Shown: in pieces, positions 52,740-61,960 of the stretch
Layout: the number at the start of each line of letters is the position of its first letter
Position numbering within the stretch: the first letter of the stretch is position 1
DNA from: Amphritea atlantica
GTDB taxonomy: Bacteria > Pseudomonadota > Gammaproteobacteria > Pseudomonadales > Balneatricaceae
DNA: 64,000 bases
Direction of reading: 5' to 3'
Assembly (NCBI GenBank): GCA_024397875.1
Contig: CP073344.1
Coordinates: 2,409,001 to 2,473,000 of the forward strand
Program-made: the position numbers and the translations under genes
Notes under the pieces: model-generated
What the model was told of the DNA's origin: nothing
Database searches by the model: none
Seen by the model: the letters and a program-made list of their open reading frames with translations, nothing else

Positions 52740-53953
52740 AAATAGTAGTCCGCTGTTAGCTGGATAAGATCATCCTGATCAATATTCATCATCAGATCCC
52801 GGTTGCTGCCGGAATAAAATAACCGGGCATCCAGGCTCAGCTTGAGGCTTTCACCAAAGCGACTGCTGGCTTCCACAAACAGACTGCGACTGCTGTAGTC
52901 GATATCGTAACCCACTCCGGCGAGAAACTCGGTGCTGGCGGCATCATTCAGAGTGATCCGGCTACCGATAAACAGGTCATTCTGGAAAATAGTATCCGCT
53001 TTCCTGCCCCGCTCATCCCAGCCAAATTCGGCCAGCACACCCAGATCGGTATTACTGTCGCTGATACCGTAAAAGGTGTATTCAAGCCCCGCCTGCAGAG
53101 CGGTATATTGACTGTCTGGCAGATCCCGCCATAACAGCTCAAGTTTCCAGAGCCAGCTGTCGATGGTTGCCTGACCATCAAAACCGATCTGATCCATCTG
53201 TTCATAGACAGGTATCAGCACCGGCGTAGCATTTTTCACGCGGGTTTCAAAACGGGGATCACGGTTGGTCCCCCTGAACCAGTAGAGTCCGATATCATAT
53301 AGATCAAAACTCTGACTCCAGCGAATCGCGGTATCGATATGCTGATCGCCACCATCAGACTGATAACGGGCGCTATCGGTATCAACAACCAGACCACTGC
53401 GTAGTCGGCCATCAGTTCCGGCAAAGGTGCGCTCCCGGAATCCCGGCAGCACAAACAGATCGAGGATGCCCCAGTCCCGCACCAGCGAGAGATTGACCAT
53501 CGGCTGACCCAGTTTCTCCTCACCATCACTGTCTTCAACACCATCAGTCTGGTTTATCACATCGATCAGATGGTTAAATTCGGTCACCCCCCAGAAGACT
53601 TTACGCAGGCCGGTTCGCAGCTCCCAGTCATCCCCTACATGGATCCAACTCAGTTCACGGATATCACCATGGCTACGCTCTGCATCCCGCTGATCCAGCC
53701 GGTAAAACGGGGTAAAAACAACGGCATCATTTCCGTCGTTAAACCCCCAGTACAGTTCAGGCTCCAGAGCCAGCGAAGCGTTGCTCTGATAGTTCTGCCC
53801 GGCAAAGCGTCCCGCGTCAAAATAGCCCTGAAGCTCACCTGACAACCGGCCACTGAACTCAAACACAAGCTCATCTGCTTTTACCGCATCACTCAGCGTT
53901 ACACCACTGAACAGAAGTGTTGTCAGCCCCGCTGTCAAAAAAGCTGTGTTCAT
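52736..53953 (-). CDS. DUF1302-like outer-membrane beta-barrel protein
   Basis: A 405-residue exported protein: signal peptide MNTAFLTAGLTTLLFSGVTL, many alternating beta strands (FEFSGRLSGELQGYFDAG, LEPELYWGFNDGNDAVVFTP) and a C-terminal aromatic residue (LTADYYF), as in Bam-assembled porins. Such DUF1302-type barrels often accompany MMPL/RND pumps and LolA-like proteins. It is the third gene of that operon, 1 bp after the LolA-like gene. It is probably the outer-membrane part of a lipid or hydrophobic-compound export path. Confidence 0.78.
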   Translation of the reverse strand: MNTAFLTAGLTTLLFSGVTLSDAVKADELVFEFSGRLSGELQGYFDAGRFAGQNYQSNASLALEPELYWGFNDGNDAVVFTPFYRLDQRDAERSHGDIRELSWIHVGDDWELRTGLRKVFWGVTEFNHLIDVINQTDGVEDSDGEEKLGQPMVNLSLVRDWGILDLFVLPGFRERTFAGTDGRLRSGLVVDTDSARYQSDGGDQHIDTAIRWSQSFDLYDIGLYWFRGTNRDPRFETRVKNATPVLIPVYEQMDQIGFDGQATIDSWLWKLELLWRDLPDSQYTALQAGLEYTFYGISDSNTDLGVLAEFGWDERGRKADTIFQNDLFIGSRITLNDAASTEFLAGVGYDIDYSSRSLFVEASSRFGESLKLSLDARLFYSGSNRDLMMNIDQDDLIQLTADYYF

Positions 53954-53954
53954 A

Positions 53955-54743
53955 TTAACGGGCCCGCTTCAGCGTATTTTTGTTGAAATCAGAGTCACTC
54001 AGTCCAACCCTGAACTGATAACCGGACCATTTCAGCTCTGTGCTTTTACCGTTCTGATGATTCTGCATCTGCTGCAGATCCGCCCGCCAGTAATGGTCCA
54101 GGTATTGCTGATAGCCGTTAAAGGTAAGGGTTTTTAACAGACTGTTTTTACGGTCATAAAAATCGACTTTCCATACCCGGTAATGGTCCTGATCAATCCA
54201 GGCTACCCGTCGCGTATAACCTGAATCTTTATCCACCGGGTACTGCTCCACGATAAAACAGGTGCCTCCCTCACACGATTCATCCTTGATATATTTGTAG
54301 CTGTATTTCTCAATCTCGAATGAGGAGAGATCCTCATAAGCAAACTCCGACCCCATAAACGGGCCGGATTTATTACGCGATGAGATTCGCTTCACCCGTT
54401 TAAGCGCCGGCAGATAAAGCCACTGATCATCCGCTTCAAGCGGGTGGGAAAAACTCAGAAACGCCGTACCCTTCACATCCCGGGGTTTATCAAAGATCGT
54501 TAGGCTCTTATCGCCATCGCCTTCCTGTTCCAGCGACTGGATACGGATCTCTCTGATACTCTCTTCGCCCTGTTTATTACGCAGCACCATCAGCATCTCT
54601 GCCTGCATATCGGCCCAGCCAAAATCCCGCTGTTTAGCTTCTCTGGCGATCTCCAGGCCACGTTCTTCAGGGGTCTGAGCCAACACTGACGCACTTAAAC
54701 AAGTCAGGGTCATCAGCAGGTAAAGTGGTTTAATCAGGTTCAT
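53955..54743 (-). CDS. LolA-like outer-membrane lipoprotein-sorting protein
   Basis: A 262-residue periplasmic protein with signal peptide MNLIKPLYLLMTLTCLSASV and a LolA/LolB-like fold (MVLRNKQGEESIREIRIQSL, QWLYLPALKRVKRISSRNKS, GSEFAYEDLSSFEIEKYSYK). Proteins of this group work beside RND/MMPL transporters and are thought to ferry lipids or lipoproteins. The start overlaps the stop of the RND gene (ATGA, 4 bp), so the two are translationally coupled. Confidence 0.82.
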   Translation of the reverse strand: MNLIKPLYLLMTLTCLSASVLAQTPEERGLEIAREAKQRDFGWADMQAEMLMVLRNKQGEESIREIRIQSLEQEGDGDKSLTIFDKPRDVKGTAFLSFSHPLEADDQWLYLPALKRVKRISSRNKSGPFMGSEFAYEDLSSFEIEKYSYKYIKDESCEGGTCFIVEQYPVDKDSGYTRRVAWIDQDHYRVWKVDFYDRKNSLLKTLTFNGYQQYLDHYWRADLQQMQNHQNGKSTELKWSGYQFRVGLSDSDFNKNTLKRAR

Positions 54744-57061
54744 TTTTCAACTCCTTGAACGGTTTTAACAGGCACATCAAGCTTCGTTTTATCGAACAGC
54801 ATCAACAACGGCGGCAAAAAGAGGAAATCGACGATCAGCGCGATCAGGATCGTCAGCGCCGTCAGGAAGCCCATATCGGCATTCAGTTTAAAGCTGGATT
54901 GCGCCAGCACCATAAAACCGCACACCAGGACGAATGTCGTGACCCAGAGCGCCCGGCCGACACTGCCAAAGGCATACTGAACTGCCGCGACAGAATCGGC
55001 ACCACGATGGCGGCGGGCATAGAGATATTTACTCAGAAAATGGACCGTATCATCCACCACAATACCCAGCGTCATTCCCGCAACAACCGAGAGCCCGAGC
55101 CCGACCTGACCATCGATCAGATACCACAAACCGAACCCCATTGCGGCGGGCGCCAGATTCGGCAACAGAGAGATCAGGCCAAAGCGGAGTGAACGCAGTG
55201 CCAGGCCCAGCAACAGCGAGATCAGCACCAGAGCCACTGCGATACCCGATAACATACTTTTAATATTACGCTGACTGATATGAGCAAACATCAGATTAGG
55301 GCCGGTGGTCATCACCTGGTATTCACTGGCATGGCTGGCAAACCAGTCCTGCACCCGCTCTTCCAGTGATACCAGTTCATTACTGCTGAGATTTTTAAAC
55401 GTACCCACCACCCGCACCGAGGATTTATCCACGTTAAGCTGATTATTCAGATCCAGACCATAAGGCAAAGACATCTCATAAAGCAGCAGATACTGGGCCG
55501 ACAGTTCACGATCGTCGGGCAGACGATAGTAGCTCTGATCATCCCCGTGCATATTTTTATTCAGCCGTTTCAGGGTATCTGTCAGGGTGCTGACATGATC
55601 GGTCTCCGGCTGAGCCCGCAGCCAGTCACTAAACTCACCCAGGGTCTTCAGAAAAGCCGGATCATTGATACCGCTTGACTCACCGGAGTCAACAGAGATC
55701 TCCATCAGGGTCATCCCCGACAGGTTATCCTGCATATAATCAGTGGCCTGACGGAACGGCACAGAGGTATCAAAATACTTTACAAAATCATCGTTCAGCT
55801 GGTTCATTGGCAACAACGCAATCAACAGCAGCATAATGACACTCATACCGGGTAGCAGAATGCGACGCTTTGCCGTCACAAATGCCGCCAGCGAACGGGT
55901 CCAGTCACGATCTTCCTCTTTAACCTCCTTCACCCGCACCGGCAGTACCATCAACAGCGCCGGAAACAGTGTGATTGAGAACACAAACGCCAGCATCACA
56001 CCCACCGCAACAATGTTACCCAGATCACGGAATGGCGGAGAATCGGAGAAGTTCATGCTGAGAAATCCGATCGCCGTGGTCACACTGGTCAGCATCACCG
56101 GCTGAAAGTTAATCCGCAGACTATCCAGCAGTGCATCACGTTTAGCGATACCCCGGCGCATCTCATAAAACATGGTGCTGAGAATATGGATACAGTCTGC
56201 GACTGCCAGAGTCAGAATCATGGTTGGCGCGCTGGCTGATGGCCCGGTGAGAAACATTCCGCTCCACCCGGCCGCCCCCATCGCCGCCATAATACTGGCA
56301 GCAATAATGATGACCGTCGACAGCGTGCCGCTGAAAGTGCGCAGCAGAAACAGCATGGTCAGAACAACCACGCCAAACATGATGGGGATCAGCGTGGCAT
56401 TATCTTTCAGTGCAGACTCGGCAAAGCTGTTGTTCATCATCACAATGCCGGACAGTTTGACCTCAAGGCCCGGATTTTCAGCCATATACTTCTGCTGAAT
56501 TTCACGCACCTTGGTAACAACCTCCGGGACCTCGGCCACCGGATCAATCATCGGCAACTGCACGGTGACATTCACCAGTGATACCTGCCCTTTCGCCGAT
56601 GCGATCTTGTTCAGCAGTATCGGCTCGGTATTAACAATCTCCCGTATCCGGTCGAGTGCAGAAACATCTAGCGTCTGCTCCTCCATCACCAGGTCCTCGA
56701 CGATCATATCGTCGGCATCTGCCCAGGTGTGCTGATAGTTAGTCACCGAATCGACCCGTGTTGAATAGGGGATCTGCCAGGCATCGGTGGTAATCTGGTT
56801 AAGCAGTTGCAGATGTTCAGGCGTATAGATGTCGCCGTCGGCCGGAATCACGATAAAAGCGACATTGTCACTCTTATTGAAAATGTTCTGAATCGACTCA
56901 TAAGCCACTAACTGTGGGTTATCTTCACTGAAAAACACCCGGTAATCACTTTTAAAAACCAGATTCTTAGCACCGATCGTGGCTACAGCCGTCAATATAA
57001 GACAGGCCAGTAGAATCAAAACCGGGTGACGTAAAACTACAGCAAACAATTTATCCTTCAT
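54740..57061 (-). CDS. MMPL/RND-family transporter
   Basis: A 773-residue inner-membrane protein with two halves, each an N-terminal helix, a large periplasmic loop and a block of five helices (ALKDNATLIPIMFGVVVLTM; NIKSMLSGIAVALVLISLLL). The helix-4 motifs TLAVADCIHILSTMFYEMRR and MTLGIVVDDTVHFLSKYLYA carry the acidic residues used for proton coupling. Such proteins export lipids, hopanoids or hydrophobic toxins. AAGG lies about 7 nt before the ATG. First gene of a three-gene operon under a TetR operator located just downstream of a TATAAC -10 box. Confidence 0.87.
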   Translation of the reverse strand: MKDKLFAVVLRHPVLILLACLILTAVATIGAKNLVFKSDYRVFFSEDNPQLVAYESIQNIFNKSDNVAFIVIPADGDIYTPEHLQLLNQITTDAWQIPYSTRVDSVTNYQHTWADADDMIVEDLVMEEQTLDVSALDRIREIVNTEPILLNKIASAKGQVSLVNVTVQLPMIDPVAEVPEVVTKVREIQQKYMAENPGLEVKLSGIVMMNNSFAESALKDNATLIPIMFGVVVLTMLFLLRTFSGTLSTVIIIAASIMAAMGAAGWSGMFLTGPSASAPTMILTLAVADCIHILSTMFYEMRRGIAKRDALLDSLRINFQPVMLTSVTTAIGFLSMNFSDSPPFRDLGNIVAVGVMLAFVFSITLFPALLMVLPVRVKEVKEEDRDWTRSLAAFVTAKRRILLPGMSVIMLLLIALLPMNQLNDDFVKYFDTSVPFRQATDYMQDNLSGMTLMEISVDSGESSGINDPAFLKTLGEFSDWLRAQPETDHVSTLTDTLKRLNKNMHGDDQSYYRLPDDRELSAQYLLLYEMSLPYGLDLNNQLNVDKSSVRVVGTFKNLSSNELVSLEERVQDWFASHASEYQVMTTGPNLMFAHISQRNIKSMLSGIAVALVLISLLLGLALRSLRFGLISLLPNLAPAAMGFGLWYLIDGQVGLGLSVVAGMTLGIVVDDTVHFLSKYLYARRHRGADSVAAVQYAFGSVGRALWVTTFVLVCGFMVLAQSSFKLNADMGFLTALTILIALIVDFLFLPPLLMLFDKTKLDVPVKTVQGVEK

Positions 57062-57075
57062 CGTGATGCCTTTAG

Positions 57076-57088
57076 TGACGATTCGTCA
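57076..57088. promoter_or_regulatory. TetR operator at the RND promoter
   Basis: TGACGA-T-TCGTCA is a perfect palindrome immediately downstream of the minus-strand -10 box TATAAC, 15 bp before the RND start. The core GACGATTCGTC recurs at the tetR promoter. Confidence 0.8.
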
Positions 57089-57098
57089 GTGTTATATT

Positions 57099-57119
57099 AA
57101 AAAAATACGGCTACGCCGT
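57099..57119 (-). terminator. Terminator of tetR
   Basis: The minus strand reads ACGGC-GTA-GCCGT followed by ATTTTTTT, 37 nt past the tetR stop; the stem is short but the T-run good. Confidence 0.55.
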
Positions 57120-57155
57120 CTGCTAAATCAGAGCCTCTGTAACTGCTGAACGCCC

Positions 57156-57899
57156 TTAGTTAATTTCTCCAGCCCTTAACATTGCCACTTCATCAGCAAA
57201 AATCTCATGACGAATACGTTCAAGGGTCGTGTTGTAATCAAACTGTGAAGACAAGGGACGCCAGTTCAACCCATCCAGAACAAGACACACATTGGCCAAC
57301 AGAGATTCTTCTAACTCCAGACCTGCACGGATATTACACCTGTCAGCCCCTTTACTGAGTAAAGAGATTGAGCCAAACGATGCAGACCAGTTAGCAAAAG
57401 CGATCTGCTCAGCAGTCATGTTCAAAGGGTTACCACATTCAGTCGTTTCCAGTGCCTGCTGAATCAGCCCAAGCAGCCCGCCGCTCAGTAAAGCCTGAAG
57501 CTGAATATGTTTTTCAAGCTGCCGCTCCGAAGCCTTTTCAGCCACACCGGGTGATTTAGCGGTGATAACCAGCATAAAAAACATAGGATACAGACGGGCG
57601 TAAAGCTGATAACCGTAGATCCAGGCCAACAACCGTTCCCGGGTGACACCTTCAAATGACCCGGCCCTTTTGAACATACTGACTAAAAGCGCCATACCGC
57701 GGTTACACAGCGCCAGCAACAGATCCTCTTTACCGCTGAAATGGCCATATACGGTACCTTTTGAATAGGGTACTGCACTCACCAGCTTATCCATAGTTAG
57801 TCCCTCAACCCCCTTCTCGCTGATCAGTTTCATCGCAGCATCCAGCAGCTCCTGCTCTCTGTCCTGACGGGTTTGGTTATCGATCTGACGCGGACTCAT
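57156..57899 (-). CDS. TetR-family repressor of the RND operon
   Basis: A 247-residue regulator with HTH AAMKLISEKGVEGLTMDKLV followed by YSKGTVYGHFSGKEDLLLAL. The ATG at 57899 (MSPRQIDNQ) with AAGG 6 nt upstream is preferred to a TTG at 57905. The palindrome GACGATTCGTC occurs both at its own promoter, next to a perfect TATAAT, and at the RND promoter, so autorepression and repression of the pump operon are strongly indicated. The inducer is unknown, probably a lipophilic compound. Confidence 0.87.
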   Translation of the reverse strand: MSPRQIDNQTRQDREQELLDAAMKLISEKGVEGLTMDKLVSAVPYSKGTVYGHFSGKEDLLLALCNRGMALLVSMFKRAGSFEGVTRERLLAWIYGYQLYARLYPMFFMLVITAKSPGVAEKASERQLEKHIQLQALLSGGLLGLIQQALETTECGNPLNMTAEQIAFANWSASFGSISLLSKGADRCNIRAGLELEESLLANVCLVLDGLNWRPLSSQFDYNTTLERIRHEIFADEVAMLRAGEIN

Positions 57900-57917
57900 A
57901 CACAACCTTAAATAAAC

Positions 57918-57928
57918 GACGATTCGTC
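57918..57928. promoter_or_regulatory. TetR autoregulatory operator
   Basis: GACGA-T-TCGTC palindrome directly after the minus-strand -10 box TATAAT (57930-57935), 19 bp before the tetR ATG. The layout matches that at 57076-57088. Confidence 0.8.
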
Positions 57929-57960
57929 AATTATAAAGTGGATGCTTTAATGTGCAACCC

Positions 57961-58000
57961 TTAATCCCTTAATCTCTTAATCCCTTAATCCCTTAAATCT
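57961..58000. repeat. 8-bp tandem repeats TTAATCCC
   Basis: Five units at exact 8-bp steps: TTAATCCC, TTAATCTC, TTAATCCC, TTAATCCC, TTAAATCT, in the spacer between tetR and the GGDEF/EAL gene. Confidence 0.85.
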
Positions 58001-58109
58001 TATTATTAACGAAGTAAGATGATATCAAGTCCTGTCTCACCCATGAGACCTGAGGGCTAACCCGGCTGCAGCCCCCTAACTGATATAGGTACAGGAGTGG
58101 AAAATTGTT

Positions 58110-60299
58110 TCAGACCCTCTGCTCCATAAACTGAATAAGCTTTTGTTGTTGCAATGGTCGGCTGAAGAGGTAGCCCTGACCGAAGTCACACCCCAACTCT
58201 TGCAGCAACGCACACTGCTGTTCGGTCTCAATCCCCTCTGCGATTGTCTTCAGCCCCAGATTGCGGGCCATCTGAATAATCGTTTTAACCAGAATATAAT
58301 CGTCTGTCTGTCTGGCCAGATCTGTGACAAAGGACTGATCAATCTTCAGGTAATCAAACGGATAATGTTTAATATAACTCAGTGAAGAAAACCCGGTACC
58401 GAAATCATCTAAAGCGAGCTTGAAGCCCCGTGACTTTAATAACTGTAACTGTTTAAGTGCCTCATCAGGCGCTTCGATCATCAGACTTTCAGTAATTTCA
58501 ATACACACCAGTTCCGGATTGAGTCCGCAGGACTCAGCGAAGCGAATCACCTCATCGGCATCATTATTAAAGTTAAACTCAACCGGCGAACGGTTGACCG
58601 CTACGCCGATCGGCTGTGACAACAACCTATTCAGCTCGGAAAAGTCCCGAACCGATCGGCTCATGATCTGCTGACCCAGTAACTTAATCAGACCGGTAGA
58701 CTCCGCTACCGGTATAAACTCGGCGGGAGAGACAAACCCCAATACATCATCATGCCAGCGGGCCAGAGCTTCACAGTGATGCACCTTCATGTCATGAAGA
58801 CTGACTATCGGCTGATAGTAGGGTTCGACTTTACCTTCTGTCAGGGCTGTAAACAGCCGTTTCTGTATAATTTCATGCCGCCGTGTCTGCTGCTCCAGTC
58901 CCTGATTGTAAAAGCTGTAACTACCACGACAGTTCTCCTTAGCATGCTGAAGCGCATGAAATGAATGGCTCATCATCGACTCAAGATCACTGGCATCTTC
59001 GCCCAGTATACTAATACCAACAGAACATGAGGGATGCACTACCTCCCCTCCGGCATCAATATCATCACCACACTGATCCAGAATTAATCTTAACTGTTGT
59101 TCTAAATTACTGAGTTGTTCATAACCGATCAGCAAAGCAAAATCATCGCCTCCCAGCCGGGCTAAAATATCGCTGCCGGAAGCTTTGTTTTTTAGTCGCT
59201 GGCCGATGGTTTTAACGACAATATCACCGGCCATGTAGCCATAGGATGAATTAACCAGTCGCAGGTTATCAATATTCATCCGTAACAGGGCAATTTGTTG
59301 TCGGCCCAGATGGGCAAGTGCAATCGTTTTTTCTGCATGATCACTAAACTCAAAACTATTACTCAGGCCGGTCAGATAGTCGTGAGTGGCCTGCCGGTAT
59401 AGCTGTTCCTTAAGTTCCTTTTCTGAACTGGTATCTTTGCAGCTGGCGATATAATTGGTGATATGACCGTCAGCATCCTTGACCGTGCTGATAGAACTCA
59501 TTATTGGGTATATAGAACCATCTTTTCGTCGGTTCCAAAGCTCTCCCTGCCAGACATCTTTGCTGCTCAGAACCTGCCACATCTGCTGATAAAATGTTTC
59601 TGGCTGAAGCCCTGAATTGATAATGCTTGGATTTTTACCGACCAACTCATCCTTGCGGTAACCACTCATTCTCAAAAAGGCGTCATTTACATCCAGAATT
59701 ATATTCTGGCTATCGGTCACTATCATGCCTTCGTTAGTGTGTTCAAACACCCGACGGGAAAGATCCAACTGACGGTTTTTCTCCTCCAGCAATTCGATCT
59801 TTGCATGCAGCGATCCTTCCCACTGGATTCGCTCCAGTTCCGCCTGGGCACGAACAGCAAACAGATCAAAAACACTCAGAATATCTTCTGTCGCATAATC
59901 CTGTTGTTTAAACAACGCGACCATCAGGCCAATAGGTTTGCCACTGCGGTCTTTCAGGCTACGGCCAACATATCCCTGCAGCCCTAAATCAACGAGTATT
60001 CTATCTTCCGGAAACAGCTCAGAAATATCCCGGGGGTAGATACAGGTGCCACCACTGTTCACCTGGTCACAAGGCGTTCCAGACAGGCTATAGCAGATAT
60101 TAGGGCTTAGGTTGCCATCACTCCAAAGCACAACACTCTCGGCAGTATGCGCTGCCAGATGAAGTTCACAAACCATGACATGGTCGGCTTGCGTCAGATC
60201 GGCGAGTCTGGCTGCCAATAAATTAAAGTAATCCTGACCATTACAGTTATCAAATTGTTTTAATACTTCATCGACTCTTTCGTCGAAAATTAAACCCAT
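58110..60299 (-). CDS. GAF-PAS-GGDEF-EAL cyclic-di-GMP protein
   Basis: A 729-residue cytoplasmic signalling protein with a GAF-like domain (residues 1-165), PAS (about 175-290, EHTNEGMIVTDSQNIILDVN), GGDEF (about 310-465) and EAL (about 475-729). The diguanylate cyclase motif is RLGGDDFALL, a GGDDF variant, with no RxxD inhibitory site. The phosphodiesterase domain keeps CEALARW, CIEITESLM, ALDDFGTGFSSLSY and EGIETEQQ, so c-di-GMP hydrolysis is likely the main activity. Single gene; input signal unknown. Confidence 0.9.
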   Translation of the reverse strand: MGLIFDERVDEVLKQFDNCNGQDYFNLLAARLADLTQADHVMVCELHLAAHTAESVVLWSDGNLSPNICYSLSGTPCDQVNSGGTCIYPRDISELFPEDRILVDLGLQGYVGRSLKDRSGKPIGLMVALFKQQDYATEDILSVFDLFAVRAQAELERIQWEGSLHAKIELLEEKNRQLDLSRRVFEHTNEGMIVTDSQNIILDVNDAFLRMSGYRKDELVGKNPSIINSGLQPETFYQQMWQVLSSKDVWQGELWNRRKDGSIYPIMSSISTVKDADGHITNYIASCKDTSSEKELKEQLYRQATHDYLTGLSNSFEFSDHAEKTIALAHLGRQQIALLRMNIDNLRLVNSSYGYMAGDIVVKTIGQRLKNKASGSDILARLGGDDFALLIGYEQLSNLEQQLRLILDQCGDDIDAGGEVVHPSCSVGISILGEDASDLESMMSHSFHALQHAKENCRGSYSFYNQGLEQQTRRHEIIQKRLFTALTEGKVEPYYQPIVSLHDMKVHHCEALARWHDDVLGFVSPAEFIPVAESTGLIKLLGQQIMSRSVRDFSELNRLLSQPIGVAVNRSPVEFNFNNDADEVIRFAESCGLNPELVCIEITESLMIEAPDEALKQLQLLKSRGFKLALDDFGTGFSSLSYIKHYPFDYLKIDQSFVTDLARQTDDYILVKTIIQMARNLGLKTIAEGIETEQQCALLQELGCDFGQGYLFSRPLQQQKLIQFMEQRV

Positions 60300-60640
60300 T
60301 ACTTTTAGTCCAGATCGGCGGTGCGCGGCTTTATACTTAACGCATAATAAAGCTGCCTAGAATAGCAATAAAACCGGGGGATTTTGAGGTAAACCTCAGC
60401 ATTCAGTCACCAGAATGAAATGAAATATCATCCTTAACCCAACAGTACTCTCGGCCTGACGGCCTTAGCTCATCCGCAGAGACTTAAACATCAACAGAAA
60501 CGGTTTGATCAATCAGACACTCTCAATGGACCTGTTAAAGCATCAGATACGAGCCCTGCTCAGATAGTTTATACCGAAGCCTTGTCGTCTCGACCTCTGA
60601 CACATATAGAGAAATGGGGGTTTAGGTCCGCCTCAAGCAC
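60300..60640. other. 341-bp spacer without a gene
   Basis: It lies between the GGDEF/EAL promoter and the 3' end of the dadA-like gene. I see no ORF, terminator or repeat in it. Confidence 0.55.
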
Positions 60641-61918
60641 TCAAAACCGGCTCACCTTAAACAAGTCCATATCGATAGCACTGACCTCTTTCTGCATCAG
60701 CTTTAATGCCAGTTCAGCGGTAACCGCAGCCTGGGTTAAACCCAGATGCTGATTACCAAAGGCAAACACCACCTGAGGATGTTGCGGATGCTGATCAATC
60801 ACCGGCAGAGAGTCCGGTAGCGTTGGCCGGTGTCCCATCCACTCGCTGACCTCCAGTGCCTGATCTTTGAGGCCTGGCAGAAGCTGGCTGCTATGATAGC
60901 TGAGCACATCGAAACGACCTTTAATGGGTGCAAGCGTCAGACCGCCCAGTTCGGTCATACCCACCACCCGTAAACCACTGTCCAGAGGTCCCATAACGAA
61001 ACGTCGTTCAGCGGACCCTATCGGATGCCTGAGCATCGAACCCGCTTCAGGGATGGTCAGATGATAGCCCCGCTCAGCTTCCAGCGGCACGTTAATCCCC
61101 ATATCACTCAGCAGCGCTTTACTCCAGGCCCCAGCACAGATCATCGCAGTGTCATAGCTGTAATCCTGCAACTCGGTTGAGACAGTAACCCTGTGACCTG
61201 ACGGTCGGGTCTGCGTAACCCTCTGCCGAATAAATTCTCCCCCGCGATCGGTGAATGTCGCAAACAGCCGTTTGCACAGCAGGTAAGGCTCCCTGACACG
61301 ACAGGCATCCGGGAAAAACAGCGCATGATTCACAGTATTAGCCAGTTCAGGCTCCAGTTCCGCCAGTCGCGCTCCCTGAACCAGCTCAGTTTCAATACTG
61401 TTTTCACGCAACCAGACCTGATGCTGACGGGCCGCATCGATTTTATCAGCCGATTCCCATACCAGCAGATAACCGGACTTTATAATCTGCTCAGAGGCGC
61501 CAATATCCTCCAGACAGCGGCGCCATGCCGCAATCGATTCCCGGTTTAACTGAAGCAGTCCGGTGCGACTGCGCCGCAGTTTTTCAGGAGCCGATGAACA
61601 AACAAACCTAAGCAGCCAGGGGGCTATGCGTGAAAAATATTGCCGCGGCAGAAATAGCGGACCTTTCGGATTCAGCCACAGTGACAGTGCCGAGCGCAGG
61701 GTTTTCGGATTTGAAAGCGGCTCGATCAGTTCAGTTGCCAGATAGCCAGCATTACCAAATGAGGCCCCCAGTCCCGCTTCATCACGATCAAACAGGACCA
61801 CCCGGTGCCCCTTCCGCTGAGCTTCCAGGGCACAGCACAGCCCGACGACACCTGCGCCGATCACGGCAACCGTTACCTTGCTGGATTCAACCTCCCGGAC
61901 CACCTCTGAAACCGCCAT
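60641..61918 (-). CDS. DadA-like D-amino-acid / hydroxyproline dehydrogenase
   Basis: A 425-residue FAD-dependent oxidoreductase of the DAO/DadA type: VAVIGAGVVGLCCALEAQRK at the N-terminus, FDRDEAGLGASFGNAGYLA after it, the substrate region ERGYHLTIPEAGSM and the C-terminal FGNQHLGLTQAAVTAELALK. It oxidises a D-amino acid or D-hydroxyproline to the imino acid. It follows the ornithine-cyclodeaminase-like gene by 42 bp; that pairing fits hydroxyproline or D-proline catabolism. The exact substrate is not determined. Confidence 0.8.
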   Translation of the reverse strand: MAVSEVVREVESSKVTVAVIGAGVVGLCCALEAQRKGHRVVLFDRDEAGLGASFGNAGYLATELIEPLSNPKTLRSALSLWLNPKGPLFLPRQYFSRIAPWLLRFVCSSAPEKLRRSRTGLLQLNRESIAAWRRCLEDIGASEQIIKSGYLLVWESADKIDAARQHQVWLRENSIETELVQGARLAELEPELANTVNHALFFPDACRVREPYLLCKRLFATFTDRGGEFIRQRVTQTRPSGHRVTVSTELQDYSYDTAMICAGAWSKALLSDMGINVPLEAERGYHLTIPEAGSMLRHPIGSAERRFVMGPLDSGLRVVGMTELGGLTLAPIKGRFDVLSYHSSQLLPGLKDQALEVSEWMGHRPTLPDSLPVIDQHPQHPQVVFAFGNQHLGLTQAAVTAELALKLMQKEVSAIDMDLFKVSRF

Positions 61919-61960
61919 CCGCTTCCCCCTTACACCCGGTGGGTATTAAACCGAAATCAC

